A DNA stretch of 64,000 bases from Jiella pelagia (GTDB taxonomy: Bacteria > Pseudomonadota > Alphaproteobacteria > Rhizobiales > Rhizobiaceae), in the NCBI RefSeq assembly GCF_026898155.1, contig NZ_CP114029.1, forward strand, positions 4,816,001-4,880,000. Reading direction: 5' to 3'. The first letter of the stretch is position 1, and each line of letters begins with the position of its first letter. A program made the translations under genes and the position numbers. Shown here in pieces: positions 19,456-28,832 of this stretch. The notes beneath the pieces were generated by a model that ran no database searches, was not told the origin of the DNA, and saw only the letters and a list, made by a program, of their open reading frames with translations.

Positions 19456-20745
19456 TTGAAGAACAGCATCACCTTGCTAGGCGCGGTGGCCATGGGCACC
19501 GGCGTGATGATCGGCGCAGGCATCTTCGCGCTGACGGGCAGATCGCCGAGCTTGCGGGCCGCTGTTCCCGCTCTCGTTCATCGCGGGTGCGGTGGTCACG
19601 GCCTTCAGCGCCTATACCTGTGTCAAGATGTCGAACGCGTTTCCATCCGCGGGCCGCATCGGGATGATCCTCAGGAAGGCCTACGGCCGACGACGGTCGC
19701 TGCGGGCGCCGCACGACTGATGGCACTATCGATGGTCATCAGCGAGAGTCTCGTCGCGTGTACCTTCGGAACATACACGCTTCAGGCGTTCGGCGGCGAT
19801 CCGGACAGGGTCCTCATGCCGATTCTCGGCGTCGGGTTGATCGTTTTCGCGTATCTCTTGAACGCTTCTGGCACCCGTTCGGTCGGGCTTTGGTCCATCG
19901 TCACGGCGGTGGTCAAGGTGGGCGGCATCGCGTCGTTCGGGGCACCTGGTCTCTGGGCAAGCGGCATCTCGTTCGTAGCCACGGGCGGAGAGTTGGGCGT
20001 AGATGGATTCGTGGCGTCTATAGCGCTGTCCATCCCTGCCTTCAAAGGCTTCACGACCATCACCAACAGCGGCGCCGAGATCACCGAACCGCACCGCAAC
20101 GTAGGCCGCGCCATCGTCTGGTCCATCGCCGTCTGCGTCGTCGTCTATCTGCTGGTCGCCTTCGCGGTCGGCTCCAGCCTGCCGCTCGACCGCATCGTGG
20201 CGGTGAAGGACTACGCGCTGGCCGAGGCAACCCAACCCGCTCTCGGTCAGACCGGCTTCTACCTGACGGTGGCGCTCGCGCTGGTGGCCACGGCCTCGGG
20301 CCTAGTCGCCAGCGTTTTCGCGGTCTCGCGGATGCTGGCGATGCTGAGCGACATGAAGATGATCCCCCACAGCCATTTCGGGATGCCCGGCAGGATCAAG
20401 GACCACACGCTCGTCTACACCGTCGTGGTCGCAGCCTTTCTCACGGTGTTCTTCGACCTCAGTCGCATCGCCTCGCTCGGGGCGTTCTTCTATCTGGTGA
20501 TGGACATGATCATCCACTTCGGCGTTTTCCGGCATCTGAGAGAGGAGATCGGCGCGAAGGGATGGGTGCTGCTGACGGCCATCGCCCTCGACGCGTCGGT
20601 GCTGCTCGCCTTCACCTGGATGAAGTGGCAGTCCGATACGCCGATCGTCGTGACCGGCATCGTCGGCATGGCGCTGGTGTTCCTGTTCGTGGGAATTTTC
20701 CTGGCACGCAACCCGGTGAGGGAAGGCGCTCACGAACAGCATTGA
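19456..20745 (+). pseudogene. APC-superfamily permease, second copy, internal frame scramble
   Basis: The paralog of 4491-5841 is open throughout, but residues encoded between about 19539 and 19690 are out of the true frame. Three separate one-base losses (near 19537, 19560 and 19688) return it to frame. Corrected, it reads GQIAELAGPLFPLSFIAGAVV and AYTCVKMSNAFPSAG. As written, helices 2-3 are nonsense although the rest (FKGFTTITNSGAEITEPHRN, SRMLAMLSDMKMIPHSHFG) is well conserved. It precedes copA by 67 bases. The substrate is unknown. Confidence 0.72.
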
Positions 20746-20752
20746 AAAAGAC

Positions 20753-20776
20753 TTGAGCATCCAGTTGCTGGAAGCC
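20753..20776 (+). promoter_or_regulatory. CueR-type operator/promoter of the 20813 ATPase
   Basis: TTGAGC (-35) overlaps the imperfect dyad GCATCC-AGTTGCT-GGAAGCC. This matches the arrangement of MerR-family copper promoters, where an operator lies in an over-long spacer. The left half is weaker than in the other copies here. The start codon lies 36 bases downstream. Confidence 0.6.
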
Positions 20777-20812
20777 TCAAGCTGAAGCGACACAGTGAAA
20801 GGTTGGCTGGCA

Positions 20813-23146
20813 ATGAACCACGATCATCACCACGCGGCGTCCGATATCCCGGCGGGAACCGAGGGGGCGACAGATCCGGTCTGCGGGATGACGGTCGCGG
20901 TCAAGCCGGACGGGCGTCACGCCGAATTCCAGGGGGAGACCTTCCATTTCTGCTCGGAGAAATGCCAGACGAAGTTCAAGGCGGATCCATGGTTCTATGC
21001 TTCGGGCCGCGCCACTGGACAGAAGAAGGCTGCTCCGGCCAACGTCCAGTACACCTGCCCGATGCACCCGGAGATCGTGCGAGATGCGCCCGGTGCCTGC
21101 CCGATCTGCGGCATGGCGCTCGAGCCGATGCTGCCCTCGGACGAGCCGAGCGAGGAGCTGACCGACTTCACTCGCCGAATGTGGATCTCGGCGGCGGCGG
21201 CAGTGCCGCTCATCATCCTGACGATGGGCGAACTGGTGGCCCTGCCGGTTCGCGAATGGATCGGCCACCAGACGGCCAGCTATCTGGAGTTCGTGTTGGC
21301 GACGCCGATCATCCTCTGGGCGGCACTGCCCTTCTTCCGGCGCGGCTGGGATTCGGTGGCGAACCGGTCGCCGAACATGTGGACGTTGATCAGCCTGGGG
21401 GTGGGGGCTGCCTACCTCTATTCCCTGGTTGCGACCTTCATGCCGGGCGTGTTTCCCGAGCAGTACCGGATGGGCCACGGCGTCGGTACCTATTTCGAGG
21501 CAGCGGTGGTGATCGTGGCGCTGGTCTTCGTCGGCCAGGTTCTGGAGCTGCGCGCACGCGAAAGAACCGGCGACGCGATCCGGGCGCTTCTTGATCTGGC
21601 GCCGAAGACCGCACGGCGCATCCTGCCGGACGGATCGGAGTACGATGCGCCGCTGGACAATATCATGGAAGGCGACCGGCTGCGCGTGCGCCCGGGCGAC
21701 GCCGTGCCGGTGGACGGGACGGTGATCGAGGGCCGGTCGTCTCTCGACGAGAGCATGCTGACCGGCGAGTCGATGCCGGTGGAAAAAGGTCCCGGTGACG
21801 AGGTGACGGGGGCCACGATCAACAAGAACGGCTCGTTGGTGATCGAGGCCGGCAAGGTCGGGTCCGACACGGTACTGGCGCAGATCGTGGCAATGGTGTC
21901 GAACGCCCGGCGATCACGCGCCCCGATCCAGGGCTTGGCAGACAGGGTCTCGGCGGTGTTCGTGCCGACCGTGGTCGCGATCGCGATCGTCGCCTTCCTC
22001 GTCTGGCTTGCGGTCGGCCCGGAACCGGCACTGGTCTTCGCGATCGCGTCGTCCGTGTCCGTCCTGATCATTGCCTGTCCCTGCGCCCTTGGACTGGCGA
22101 CCCCGATCTCGATCACCACGGCGGCGGGGCGGGGGGCACAGGCGGGCGTGCTGATCAAAGACGCCGAAGCGCTCGAGCGCATGGCGGCTGTCGACACCCT
22201 GATCGTGGACAAGACCGGCACACTGACGATGGGAAAGCCGAAGCTTACGGATATCGTGGCACTTGGGAACGTTACTGATACCGACCTGTTGTCGCTGGCC
22301 GCGGCTCTCGAGCGCGGCTCGGAACACCCGCTGGCAGAGGCCATCGTCGAGGGAGCGGAAGCGCACGGTGGCCCGCGTCGGGAGGCCGCGGACTTCGAAG
22401 CGGTCACCGGCAAAGGCGTGCGCGGCAGGGTCGACGGACGTGCGGTGGCGCTCGGCAATGGAGCGATGATGCGTGACATGGGGCTGGAGACCGCGCAGGC
22501 CGAGAACAGTGCCGATGCCCTTCGCGCCGAAGGTAAGACGGCGATGTTCATTTCCGTCGATGGCGCGCTGGCCGGTATCGTGGCCGTGGCCGACCCGATC
22601 AAGGATTCGACGGCGCAGGCGATCAGGGAACTGCACGCGCAGGGGCTTCGCGTCATCATGGCTACAGGCGACAACGAACGCACGGCGCAGGCGGTGGCAG
22701 GCAGGCTCGGCATCGACGAGGTGCGCGCCGGCATCTTGCCCGAGGCCAAGAAGGATCTGATCGACCGGTTGCGCCGGGACGGCCACAAGATCGCAATGGC
22801 GGGCGACGGCGTCAACGACGCGCCCGCGTTGGCGGCGGCCGATGTCGGGATCGCCATGGGCACCGGAGCCGACGTGGCTATGGAGAGCGCAGGGATAACC
22901 CTGCTGGGCGGCGACCTGATGGGCATCGTACGGGCACGAAAGCTCGCCCGCGCCACTTTGCGCAACATCAAGCAGAACCTCTTCTTCGCCTTCGCCTACA
23001 ACGCGCTCGGCGTACCCATCGCGGCGGGTCTGCTTTATCCGGTCACCGGCCTTTTGCTCTCGCCAATGATCGCAGCGGCTGCGATGAGCCTGTCGTCCGT
23101 GTCGGTCATCACCAACGCCTTGCGGCTGCGACGGATCAAGTTGTGA
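20813..23146 (+). CDS. copA: copper-exporting P1B ATPase with YHS and metal-binding N-terminus
   Basis: The intact protein has about 777 residues. The N-terminus has a His cluster (NHDHHHAA), a YHS-type metal site (DPVCGMTV ... FHFCSEKC) and a heavy-metal-binding zinc-ribbon-like stretch (YTCPMHPEI ... CPICGMALEP) instead of HMA domains. Then follow P1B helices, TGES, IIACPCALG, DKTGT and GDGVNDAP. CPC indicates Cu(I) or Ag(I) export. ATG 20813 is preferred over the GTG at 20795 because MNHDHH is the usual start. A CueR-type operator precedes it, and a methyltransferase follows 10 bases downstream. Confidence 0.93.
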   Translation: MNHDHHHAASDIPAGTEGATDPVCGMTVAVKPDGRHAEFQGETFHFCSEKCQTKFKADPWFYASGRATGQKKAAPANVQYTCPMHPEIVRDAPGACPICGMALEPMLPSDEPSEELTDFTRRMWISAAAAVPLIILTMGELVALPVREWIGHQTASYLEFVLATPIILWAALPFFRRGWDSVANRSPNMWTLISLGVGAAYLYSLVATFMPGVFPEQYRMGHGVGTYFEAAVVIVALVFVGQVLELRARERTGDAIRALLDLAPKTARRILPDGSEYDAPLDNIMEGDRLRVRPGDAVPVDGTVIEGRSSLDESMLTGESMPVEKGPGDEVTGATINKNGSLVIEAGKVGSDTVLAQIVAMVSNARRSRAPIQGLADRVSAVFVPTVVAIAIVAFLVWLAVGPEPALVFAIASSVSVLIIACPCALGLATPISITTAAGRGAQAGVLIKDAEALERMAAVDTLIVDKTGTLTMGKPKLTDIVALGNVTDTDLLSLAAALERGSEHPLAEAIVEGAEAHGGPRREAADFEAVTGKGVRGRVDGRAVALGNGAMMRDMGLETAQAENSADALRAEGKTAMFISVDGALAGIVAVADPIKDSTAQAIRELHAQGLRVIMATGDNERTAQAVAGRLGIDEVRAGILPEAKKDLIDRLRRDGHKIAMAGDGVNDAPALAAADVGIAMGTGADVAMESAGITLLGGDLMGIVRARKLARATLRNIKQNLFFAFAYNALGVPIAAGLLYPVTGLLLSPMIAAAAMSLSSVSVITNALRLRRIKL

Positions 23147-23156
23147 GGAACTGACG

Positions 23157-23768
23157 ATGGAAGAAATCCCGAACCGTTGGGAAGGCGTCTATCGGGTCAA
23201 GGAAGAGGCCGAGACGAGCTGGTTCGAGGACCGCCCGCGGGTGCCGCTCGACCTGATCGGCGCGACAGGGGCAGAAAGGGATGCGGCTATCGTCGATGTG
23301 GGCGCGGGTTCATCCCGGCTCGTGGATTGCCTTCTGGAACGGGGATTCCGCCGGATCACCGTGCTCGACCTGTCGGAAACCGCGCTGGCGAGGACCCGTG
23401 CGCGGCTACCCGGGGAAGCGCCCGTCGACTGGGTCGTGGAGAATGTGCTCGACTGGAAGCCGAACCAGCGCTTCGGGATCTGGCATGATCGGGCGGCCTT
23501 TCATTTCCTGACCGAGACCGTCGATCAAGACGCCTATCTACGGGTCATGGATGGGGCCTTGCTTCCCGGTGGACACGCGATCATTGGAACGTTCGCGCCG
23601 GACGGCCCGACATCGTGCAGCGGTTTGCCGGTTGCCCGCTACGATGCGGCCTTGCTGTCCGAGCGATTGGGCGCGGGTTATCAGCTGGTCAAGTCGGTGA
23701 ACTACGAGCACCGCACGCCATGGGGCAGCGTGCAGCGTTTCCATTTCGGGCTCTTCCTGAAGTTCTGA
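23157..23768 (+). CDS. class I SAM-dependent methyltransferase
   Basis: The 203-residue Rossmann-fold methyltransferase has motif I VDVGAGSSRLVD, motif II LDLSETAL, and a conserved WHDRAAFHFL after the fourth strand. No membrane or export signal is present. It is in the same operon as the upstream copper ATPase. Relatives are common beside metal ATPases, but the substrate is not established; thiol or thiopurine-type chemistry is only a guess. Confidence 0.85.
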   Translation: MEEIPNRWEGVYRVKEEAETSWFEDRPRVPLDLIGATGAERDAAIVDVGAGSSRLVDCLLERGFRRITVLDLSETALARTRARLPGEAPVDWVVENVLDWKPNQRFGIWHDRAAFHFLTETVDQDAYLRVMDGALLPGGHAIIGTFAPDGPTSCSGLPVARYDAALLSERLGAGYQLVKSVNYEHRTPWGSVQRFHFGLFLKF

Positions 23769-23949
23769 CGGGTTTCGGGGGGTGAGAATCGACCGCCTCC
23801 GCGTCCGATCTCTGCGATCGCAGGTCACGAAAGTCCGGGACAAGACGACGCGATGGAATATGCCTCGGTCCTACGCTCGTCGGGCGCTGGACAAAGGTCG
23901 GCATCCCCGACGCGAGCGCGCATCCTCGTCCGCTCGCTTCGATCGTAGC

Positions 23950-24348
23950 CTAATGGTCGCGAACCAATCCCGACAGGCCGTCGATGATCGGGCAATCCGG
24001 GTGAACGTCGCCATGGCAGCTCCCGACCAGGTGTCCGAGGATCTGTCGGAGACCGGTCAGTTCGGCGATCTTGCGGTCTATCTCTCCGAGCTTCTCGGTC
24101 GCGATCGCCTTCACATCCGCGCTGGCGCGGCCGCGGTCCGTGTAGAGAGAAAGCAGTTGCCTGCACTCTTTGACCGAGAATCCGAGGCTGCGGGATCGCT
24201 GGACGAAGCGGAGCCGGTAGACGTCTTCGACGGAATAGTTGCGGTAGCCGTTCGACGCCCGATCGGCAGTCATGAGGCCTATGTCCTCGTAATAACGGAT
24301 CGTCTTGGGTGGCAGACCTGACCGATGGGCGGCTGCTCCGATGTTCAT
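23950..24348 (-). CDS. cueR: CueR-like MerR-family copper-responsive activator
   Basis: The 132-residue protein starts MNIGAAAHRSGLPPKTIRYYEDIGL, the MerR helix-turn-helix, followed by a dimerisation helix. It ends in a metal loop with Cys111 and Cys119 (CHGDVHPDC), the two-Cys arrangement that binds Cu(I), Ag(I) or Au(I) in CueR. It probably twists the promoters with ACCTTCC-N7-GGAAGG operators seen at 20753, 25722, 25783, 44778 and 47394. ATG 24348 is chosen because the longer frame to 24465 lacks homology. Confidence 0.9.
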   Translation of the reverse strand: MNIGAAAHRSGLPPKTIRYYEDIGLMTADRASNGYRNYSVEDVYRLRFVQRSRSLGFSVKECRQLLSLYTDRGRASADVKAIATEKLGEIDRKIAELTGLRQILGHLVGSCHGDVHPDCPIIDGLSGLVRDH

Positions 24349-24466
24349 GGCGACTTCTCCGTCCTTCAATACCATCTGGGGTTTCCGGCTGCTGACAGGC
24401 CAATGATTCGCAACCAGCAGGACGAGGGACCCGGCCGCACAGCATGCACGCACGGCCGGCGTCATC

Positions 24467-24970
24467 TTATTCGGCGTTTTCGGCGAGCCAGGCGATCATC
24501 TCCTCGATCTCGCCGACCTGTGCGGCGATGATCTTTCCGCCAAGCTCGATCATCTGCGGGTCGTCGCCGTACTCGAGCAGCACCTGCGCCATGTCGATGG
24601 CACCCTGGTGGTGGGCGATCATCCCGCAGGCGAATGCCACGTCGGCATCGTCCTTCATCATGCCTTCGTGCATGGCCGGCATGCTGATCATCATCCGGCG
24701 CATGTTTTCCCGGACATGCTCGGGCATGGTGTCGAGATCCATGCCGCCCATTCCCATCGATTCCATCATGTCCCGCATGGACGAGCCCATGCCAGGGCTC
24801 TGATCGCTGTCCATGGCACCATGGCCCATCGCCGAATGACCCATGCCGCCGGTGGCGGACGACAAAGTGCACTGCTCGGGAAGCTGGAATTCCGTATCCT
24901 GGGCAAGAGCCGGCGCCGAAAGTGCGGTTGCGGCGAATGTGGCTGCGATAAGCGTCTTTGCGATATTCAT
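24467..24970 (-). CDS. DUF305 secreted copper-associated protein
   Basis: The 167-residue protein has a signal peptide (AKTLIAATFAATALSAPALAQ), a Met/His/Gly-rich segment (MGHSAMGHGAMDS and MMESMGMGGMDLDTM) and a DUF305 helix pair with ACGMIAHHQGAIDMAQ. DUF305 proteins are periplasmic, and the HHQGA motif suggests metal coordination. A start at 24970 follows AGGAAACCTGAAG. It is likely cotranscribed with the frameshifted lipoprotein and copZ upstream. Confidence 0.87.
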   Translation of the reverse strand: MNIAKTLIAATFAATALSAPALAQDTEFQLPEQCTLSSATGGMGHSAMGHGAMDSDQSPGMGSSMRDMMESMGMGGMDLDTMPEHVRENMRRMMISMPAMHEGMMKDDADVAFACGMIAHHQGAIDMAQVLLEYGDDPQMIELGGKIIAAQVGEIEEMIAWLAENAE

Positions 24971-24972
24971 CT

Positions 24973-25384
24973 TCAGGTTTCCTGATTGTGTGGATTTGCG
25001 AACGATCGGACCGGCAAGCGTCGCGGCGGCCGCAGGATCACGCTGGGCTCGCTGCCTTTGCCACGCACCGTCGATGCGGATGTCCTCCGGTCCTCGCCGG
25101 CAACAATGGGCAGGTCGTGCGGGTCGACGGAGATGCCCGGATGGCAAAACGTCATGGCGCAACAGTCGACCGCCGCGATGTCGCAGTCGGCATTCCGGTC
25201 GACGTGATGGGCCGGGTGTCCGTCCTTCGGCGCGGATGGCACATGATGGCCGTGGGGCGCCGTCCGGACCCCGTGCTGATGCGGCGACGCGGACGCCGGG
25301 TCGGCCAGGCAGCCCGACGGCGATTAGAGCCAGCGTCAGCAGTGCCGCCCAGACCATCCTCCCCATGCACGCAAGCTGTCTCAC
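24973..25384 (-). pseudogene. Cys/His-rich secreted protein, frameshifted
   Basis: The signal sequence (MVWAALLTLALIAVGLPG) is in one frame from 25384. The rest, beginning GCLADPASASPHQHG and including NADCDIAAVDCCAMTFCHPG, is in another. The break is near 25320. The joined product would be a small lipoprotein or secreted protein with four closely spaced Cys and several His, like DUF2946/CopL-type accessory proteins. It lies between copZ and the DUF305 gene on the same strand; the next start is only 3 bases beyond its stop. Confidence 0.6.
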
Positions 25385-25483
25385 CGGGGGCTTGCCCGTG
25401 TTCGCGATGGCCGTCCGGCAGTCGGGGCCGAGGCCGATCCGCGGGTTTGCGCCGGCATTGCCATCGCAAGGACCGACCCGTGC

Positions 25484-25681
25484 TCACGCGGCCCGGCGTG
25501 GCGGATAGCCGACATCTTCGAGGACCGCCGCCATAGCGGCTTCGTCGGCGCCCGATACCACGTCGACCCGCTTCGAGGGCAGGTCGACGGCGACCTTCGC
25601 CTGCGGATCGACCGAATGGATTGCCCGCGTGACGCTCCGGGCGCAGCCGCCGCAGGCCATGTTGTCGATCTGAAACTGCAT
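25484..25681 (-). CDS. copZ: CopZ-type copper chaperone (HMA domain)
   Basis: The single 65-residue HMA domain begins MQFQIDNMACGGCARSV with the CxxC metal site (CGGC), then the beta-alpha-beta pattern ending VLEDVGYPPRRAA. It carries Cu(I) to the P1B ATPases. The start at 25681 is 41 bases downstream of a CueR-type operator on the minus strand. It is divergent from the CopA gene, giving a copper-regulated divergent promoter pair. Confidence 0.92.
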   Translation of the reverse strand: MQFQIDNMACGGCARSVTRAIHSVDPQAKVAVDLPSKRVDVVSGADEAAMAAVLEDVGYPPRRAA

Positions 25682-25721
25682 GAAACGCTCGTCGGATGAG
25701 TTCGTCTGGCGGGAAGATGGT

Positions 25722-25744
25722 GCTTCCAGCAGGTGGAAGGTCAA
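25722..25744 (-). promoter_or_regulatory. CueR-type operator/promoter of copZ
   Basis: On the minus strand TTGACC (25744 to 25739) overlaps ACCTTCC-ACCTGCT-GGAAGC, the classic CueR dyad of two 6-7 bp arms around seven bases. It faces copZ 41 bases downstream. Its partner for copA lies 39 bases away on the plus strand. Confidence 0.82.
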
Positions 25745-25782
25745 GGGGCGGCGTGACCCGCGAGATTTCCGATCGCCCAGTG

Positions 25783-25806
25783 TTGACCTTCCATTGACTG
25801 GAAGCC
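25783..25806 (+). promoter_or_regulatory. CueR-type operator/promoter of copA
   Basis: TTGACC at 25783-25788 overlaps ACCTTCC-ATTGACT-GGAAGCC. The 7-7-7 dyad matches known CueR sites. ATG 25835 with AGGAG at 25824-25828 follows at the distance expected for a short leader, which supports 25835 as the original start of the ATPase downstream. Confidence 0.85.
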
Positions 25807-25908
25807 CCACATGAGCTTCCGACAGGAGCGACGCATGACCGTCCACGCGAAGATCGATCAGGATATCTCACCCGTAGGAGGGGGCATCCATCCAGGATTT
25901 CCCTGCCG

Positions 25909-28365
25909 GTGATGGGCATGAGCTGTGCTTCCTGCGTCGGGCGCGTTGAGAAGGCGCTCGGCCGGGTGGAGGGCGTCACGAAGGCGAGCGTCAACCTGGC
26001 GACCGAGCGCGCCGAGATCGCCGTCGACCGGCGCATCGACCCGGTGGTCCTCGTCAAGGCGATCGAGGATGCGGGCTACGCGGTTCCCGGCCACCGAGTG
26101 GAACTCGCCATCGACGGCATGAGCTGCGCCTCGTGCGTGGGGCGGGTGGAGAAGGCGCTGCTCGCGGTGCCCGGCGTTACCGCCGCCTCGGTCAATCTGG
26201 CGTGCGAACGGGCCTCGGTCACGACAGGTCCCTCCGTCCACGAGGCCGACCTCGTCGCGGCAGTCGCCTCCGCAGGCTACGAAGCGCGGACCGTGACAGG
26301 CGACGAGGGCGGCGAGGCGCAGGCCGCTCGCAAGCAGGCCGAGCAGACGGCTCTCGCCCGTGACGTGGCGATCGCCGCAGTGCTGACCCTGCCGGTCTTC
26401 GTTCTGGAAATGGGCTCCCACCTCGTGCCGGCCATCCATGATCTCGTCATGGCGACGATCGGCATGCGCGCCAGCTGGTATCTGCAGTTCGTGCTGACGA
26501 CGGTCGTGTTGTTCTGGCCGGGGCTGCGGTTCTTCCGGATCGGCCTGCCGGCGCTCGCCAGAGGCGGCCCCGACATGAACTCGCTCGTGGCCGTCGGCAC
26601 GCTCGCCGCCTGGTCGTACTCCGTGGTGGCGACCTTCGCGCCGCAGCTGCTGCCGACCGGAACGGTCAACGTCTATTTCGAGGCCGCCGCCGTCATCGTC
26701 ACGCTGATCCTGATCGGCCGCTATCTCGAGGCCCGCGCCAGGGGCCGTACCTCGGAAGCGATCAAGCGCCTCGTCAAGCTTCAGCCCAAGACCGCTCGCG
26801 TCCAGCGGGACGGCAGCAGCGTGGCGGTGCCGCTGTCGCAGATCGTCGTCGGCGATCTCGTCGATGTCCGTCCCGGCGAGCGCGTCGCCGTGGACGGCGA
26901 GGTGGTGGCCGGCTCCTCCTTCGTCGACGAGTCGATGATCACCGGCGAGCCGGTGCCGGTCGAGAAGACGGACGGAACGAAGGTGGTCGGCGGCACGGTC
27001 AATCACACCGGCAACTTCACCTTTCGGGCGACGGCCGTTGGCGCCGAGACGACGCTCGCGCAGATCATCCGCATGGTCGAGGAAGCGCAGGGCTCGAAGC
27101 TTCCGATCCAGGCGCTGGTCGACCGGGTGACGCTGTGGTTCGTCCCCGCCGTCATGCTCGCGGCGGCGCTGACCTTCCTCGTCTGGTTGCTGTTCGGTCC
27201 GGATCCGGCCGTCAGCTTCGCCCTCGTCAATGCCGTGGCCGTGCTGATCATCGCTTGTCCCTGCGCCATGGGGCTGGCGACGCCGACCTCGATCATGGTC
27301 GGAACCGGGCGCGGGGCCGAGATGGGTGTGCTTTTCCGCAAGGGCGAGGCGCTCCAGTCGCTGAAGGACGCCCGCGTGGTGGCGCTCGACAAGACCGGCA
27401 CGCTGACCGAGGGGCGGCCCGTCCTGACCGACATGGAGACCACCGGCGGCCACGAAGCGGACGCGGTCCTGACGCTGGTCGCCGCCGTCGAGACGAAGTC
27501 CGAGCATCCGATCGCCCGCGCCATCGTCGAGGCCGCCACAGCGCGGAATCTGACGCTTCCCGCGCTGGCGAACTTCGAGAGCGTGACGGGTTACGGCGTG
27601 CGTGCCGAAGCGGGCGGGCACCGGGTCGAGATCGGCGCGGACCGTTTCATGGCAGGGCTCGGGCTCGACGTCGGCCCGTTCGCTGCCGTCGCCGAGCGTC
27701 TGGGCGGGGAGGGGAAGTCGCCGCTTTATGCCGCTATCGATGGGCGGCTGGCCGCGATAATCGCCGTCGCCGACCCGATCAAGGCCACCACGCCGACGGC
27801 GATCGCCGCGCTGCACGATCTCGGCCTGATGGTGGTGATGATCACCGGTGACAACCGCCGGACCGCCGATGCGATCGGGCGGCGGCTGGGCATCGACGAG
27901 GTGGTGGCCGAGGTGCTGCCGGACGGCAAGGTGGCCGCGGTCAGGGACCTGAAGCGCCGGCACAGCCGGCTCGCCTTCGTCGGCGACGGCATCAACGATG
28001 CGCCGGCGCTGGCCGAAGCCGATGTCGGCATCGCCATCGGAACGGGGACCGACATCGCCATCGAGGCGGCAGACGTCGTGCTGATGTCGGGCAGCCTCAG
28101 GGGTGTTCCCAATGCGATCGCGCTGTCGCACGCGACGATCCGCAACATCCGGCAGAACCTCTTCTGGGCCTTCGCCTATAACACGGCCCTGATCCCGGTC
28201 GCTGCCGGCGTGCTCTATCCCGCTTTCGGTCTGCTGCTGTCGCCGGTGCTTGCCGCCAGCGCGATGGCGATGTCCAGCGTCTTCGTCCTCGGCAACGCGC
28301 TGCGGCTCAGACGCTTCCGGGCCCCGATGAGCGATGGCGGACGACAGCCGGGAGAGCTTGCATGA
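25909..28365 (+). CDS. copA: copper-exporting P1B ATPase with two HMA domains
   Basis: The protein has 818 residues: two HMA domains, both GMSCASC, then eight helices, the actuator TGEP, ACPCAMG, DKTGT and GDGINDAP. It exports Cu(I). The operator and AGGAG site point to ATG 25835 as the original start (MTVHAKIDQDISPVGG), but that frame meets TGA at 25910. Dropping one G from the run at 25849-25853 plus another indel near 25905 would fuse SIQDF to PVMGMSCASC. As read, translation must begin at GTG 25909 or a nearby ATG and loses the first strand of HMA1. The stop overlaps the next gene (ATGA). Confidence 0.9.
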   Translation: MMGMSCASCVGRVEKALGRVEGVTKASVNLATERAEIAVDRRIDPVVLVKAIEDAGYAVPGHRVELAIDGMSCASCVGRVEKALLAVPGVTAASVNLACERASVTTGPSVHEADLVAAVASAGYEARTVTGDEGGEAQAARKQAEQTALARDVAIAAVLTLPVFVLEMGSHLVPAIHDLVMATIGMRASWYLQFVLTTVVLFWPGLRFFRIGLPALARGGPDMNSLVAVGTLAAWSYSVVATFAPQLLPTGTVNVYFEAAAVIVTLILIGRYLEARARGRTSEAIKRLVKLQPKTARVQRDGSSVAVPLSQIVVGDLVDVRPGERVAVDGEVVAGSSFVDESMITGEPVPVEKTDGTKVVGGTVNHTGNFTFRATAVGAETTLAQIIRMVEEAQGSKLPIQALVDRVTLWFVPAVMLAAALTFLVWLLFGPDPAVSFALVNAVAVLIIACPCAMGLATPTSIMVGTGRGAEMGVLFRKGEALQSLKDARVVALDKTGTLTEGRPVLTDMETTGGHEADAVLTLVAAVETKSEHPIARAIVEAATARNLTLPALANFESVTGYGVRAEAGGHRVEIGADRFMAGLGLDVGPFAAVAERLGGEGKSPLYAAIDGRLAAIIAVADPIKATTPTAIAALHDLGLMVVMITGDNRRTADAIGRRLGIDEVVAEVLPDGKVAAVRDLKRRHSRLAFVGDGINDAPALAEADVGIAIGTGTDIAIEAADVVLMSGSLRGVPNAIALSHATIRNIRQNLFWAFAYNTALIPVAAGVLYPAFGLLLSPVLAASAMAMSSVFVLGNALRLRRFRAPMSDGGRQPGELA

Positions 28366-28637
28366 ACCAGTCCGCTCCCACGCCGCAAGGCACCGCCGCC
28401 CTCTACCGGATGCTGATGTCCGGGCATGTCTGCCCCCATGGCATCAAGTCGAAATGGCTGATCGAGCCCCAGGGCTGCAGGGTCGACGATCAACATCTGG
28501 AAACCCGCGAGCAGACCGACGCCTTCAGGGAAGAGCACGACGTGGAGACCAGGCCGCAGCCCCTCATCGGGTCGGCGGCTACACCGAGCTTCCACGAATG
28601 GATCATTGGAGGCGATGCTTCGGCCGGGGCCTCGTGA
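28362..28637 (+). pseudogene. truncated glutaredoxin-like protein
   Basis: The first 70 codons match the glutaredoxin domain of the 43941-44714 protein: LYRMLMSGHVCPHGIKSK versus LYRMVMEGHVCPYGLKSK. After PQPLIG the frame breaks; GGYTELP continues in another frame, with about eight bases lost compared with the paralog. The membrane MauE part is absent. The single-Cys CPHG motif replaces the usual CPYC. It overlaps the copA stop. Confidence 0.65.
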
Positions 28638-28832
28638 AGAGATCGCGATCTCTATACACGCGTTCAGCCGGAGCGGCCCTTGAAGTTAAGTCGCCGCTGC
28701 GTTGGTCCGCTCGGATGCGAAGGAGATTCCTTTCGCCACCATGACTGCGCCATCTTCCTCGCCGACAAGTTTCGCGCCGGGATCGGGGATCAGGATCGGG
28801 GCGTTCGCCCGAGGGAAGCAGCTGCCGACCGC

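Noticed and set aside
25858..28131. A 757-codon open frame on the minus strand opposite copA.
   Set aside because: It is a mirror of a GC-rich coding strand: its sequence is Arg/His/Asp-rich without domains, while the plus strand has every P1B motif.
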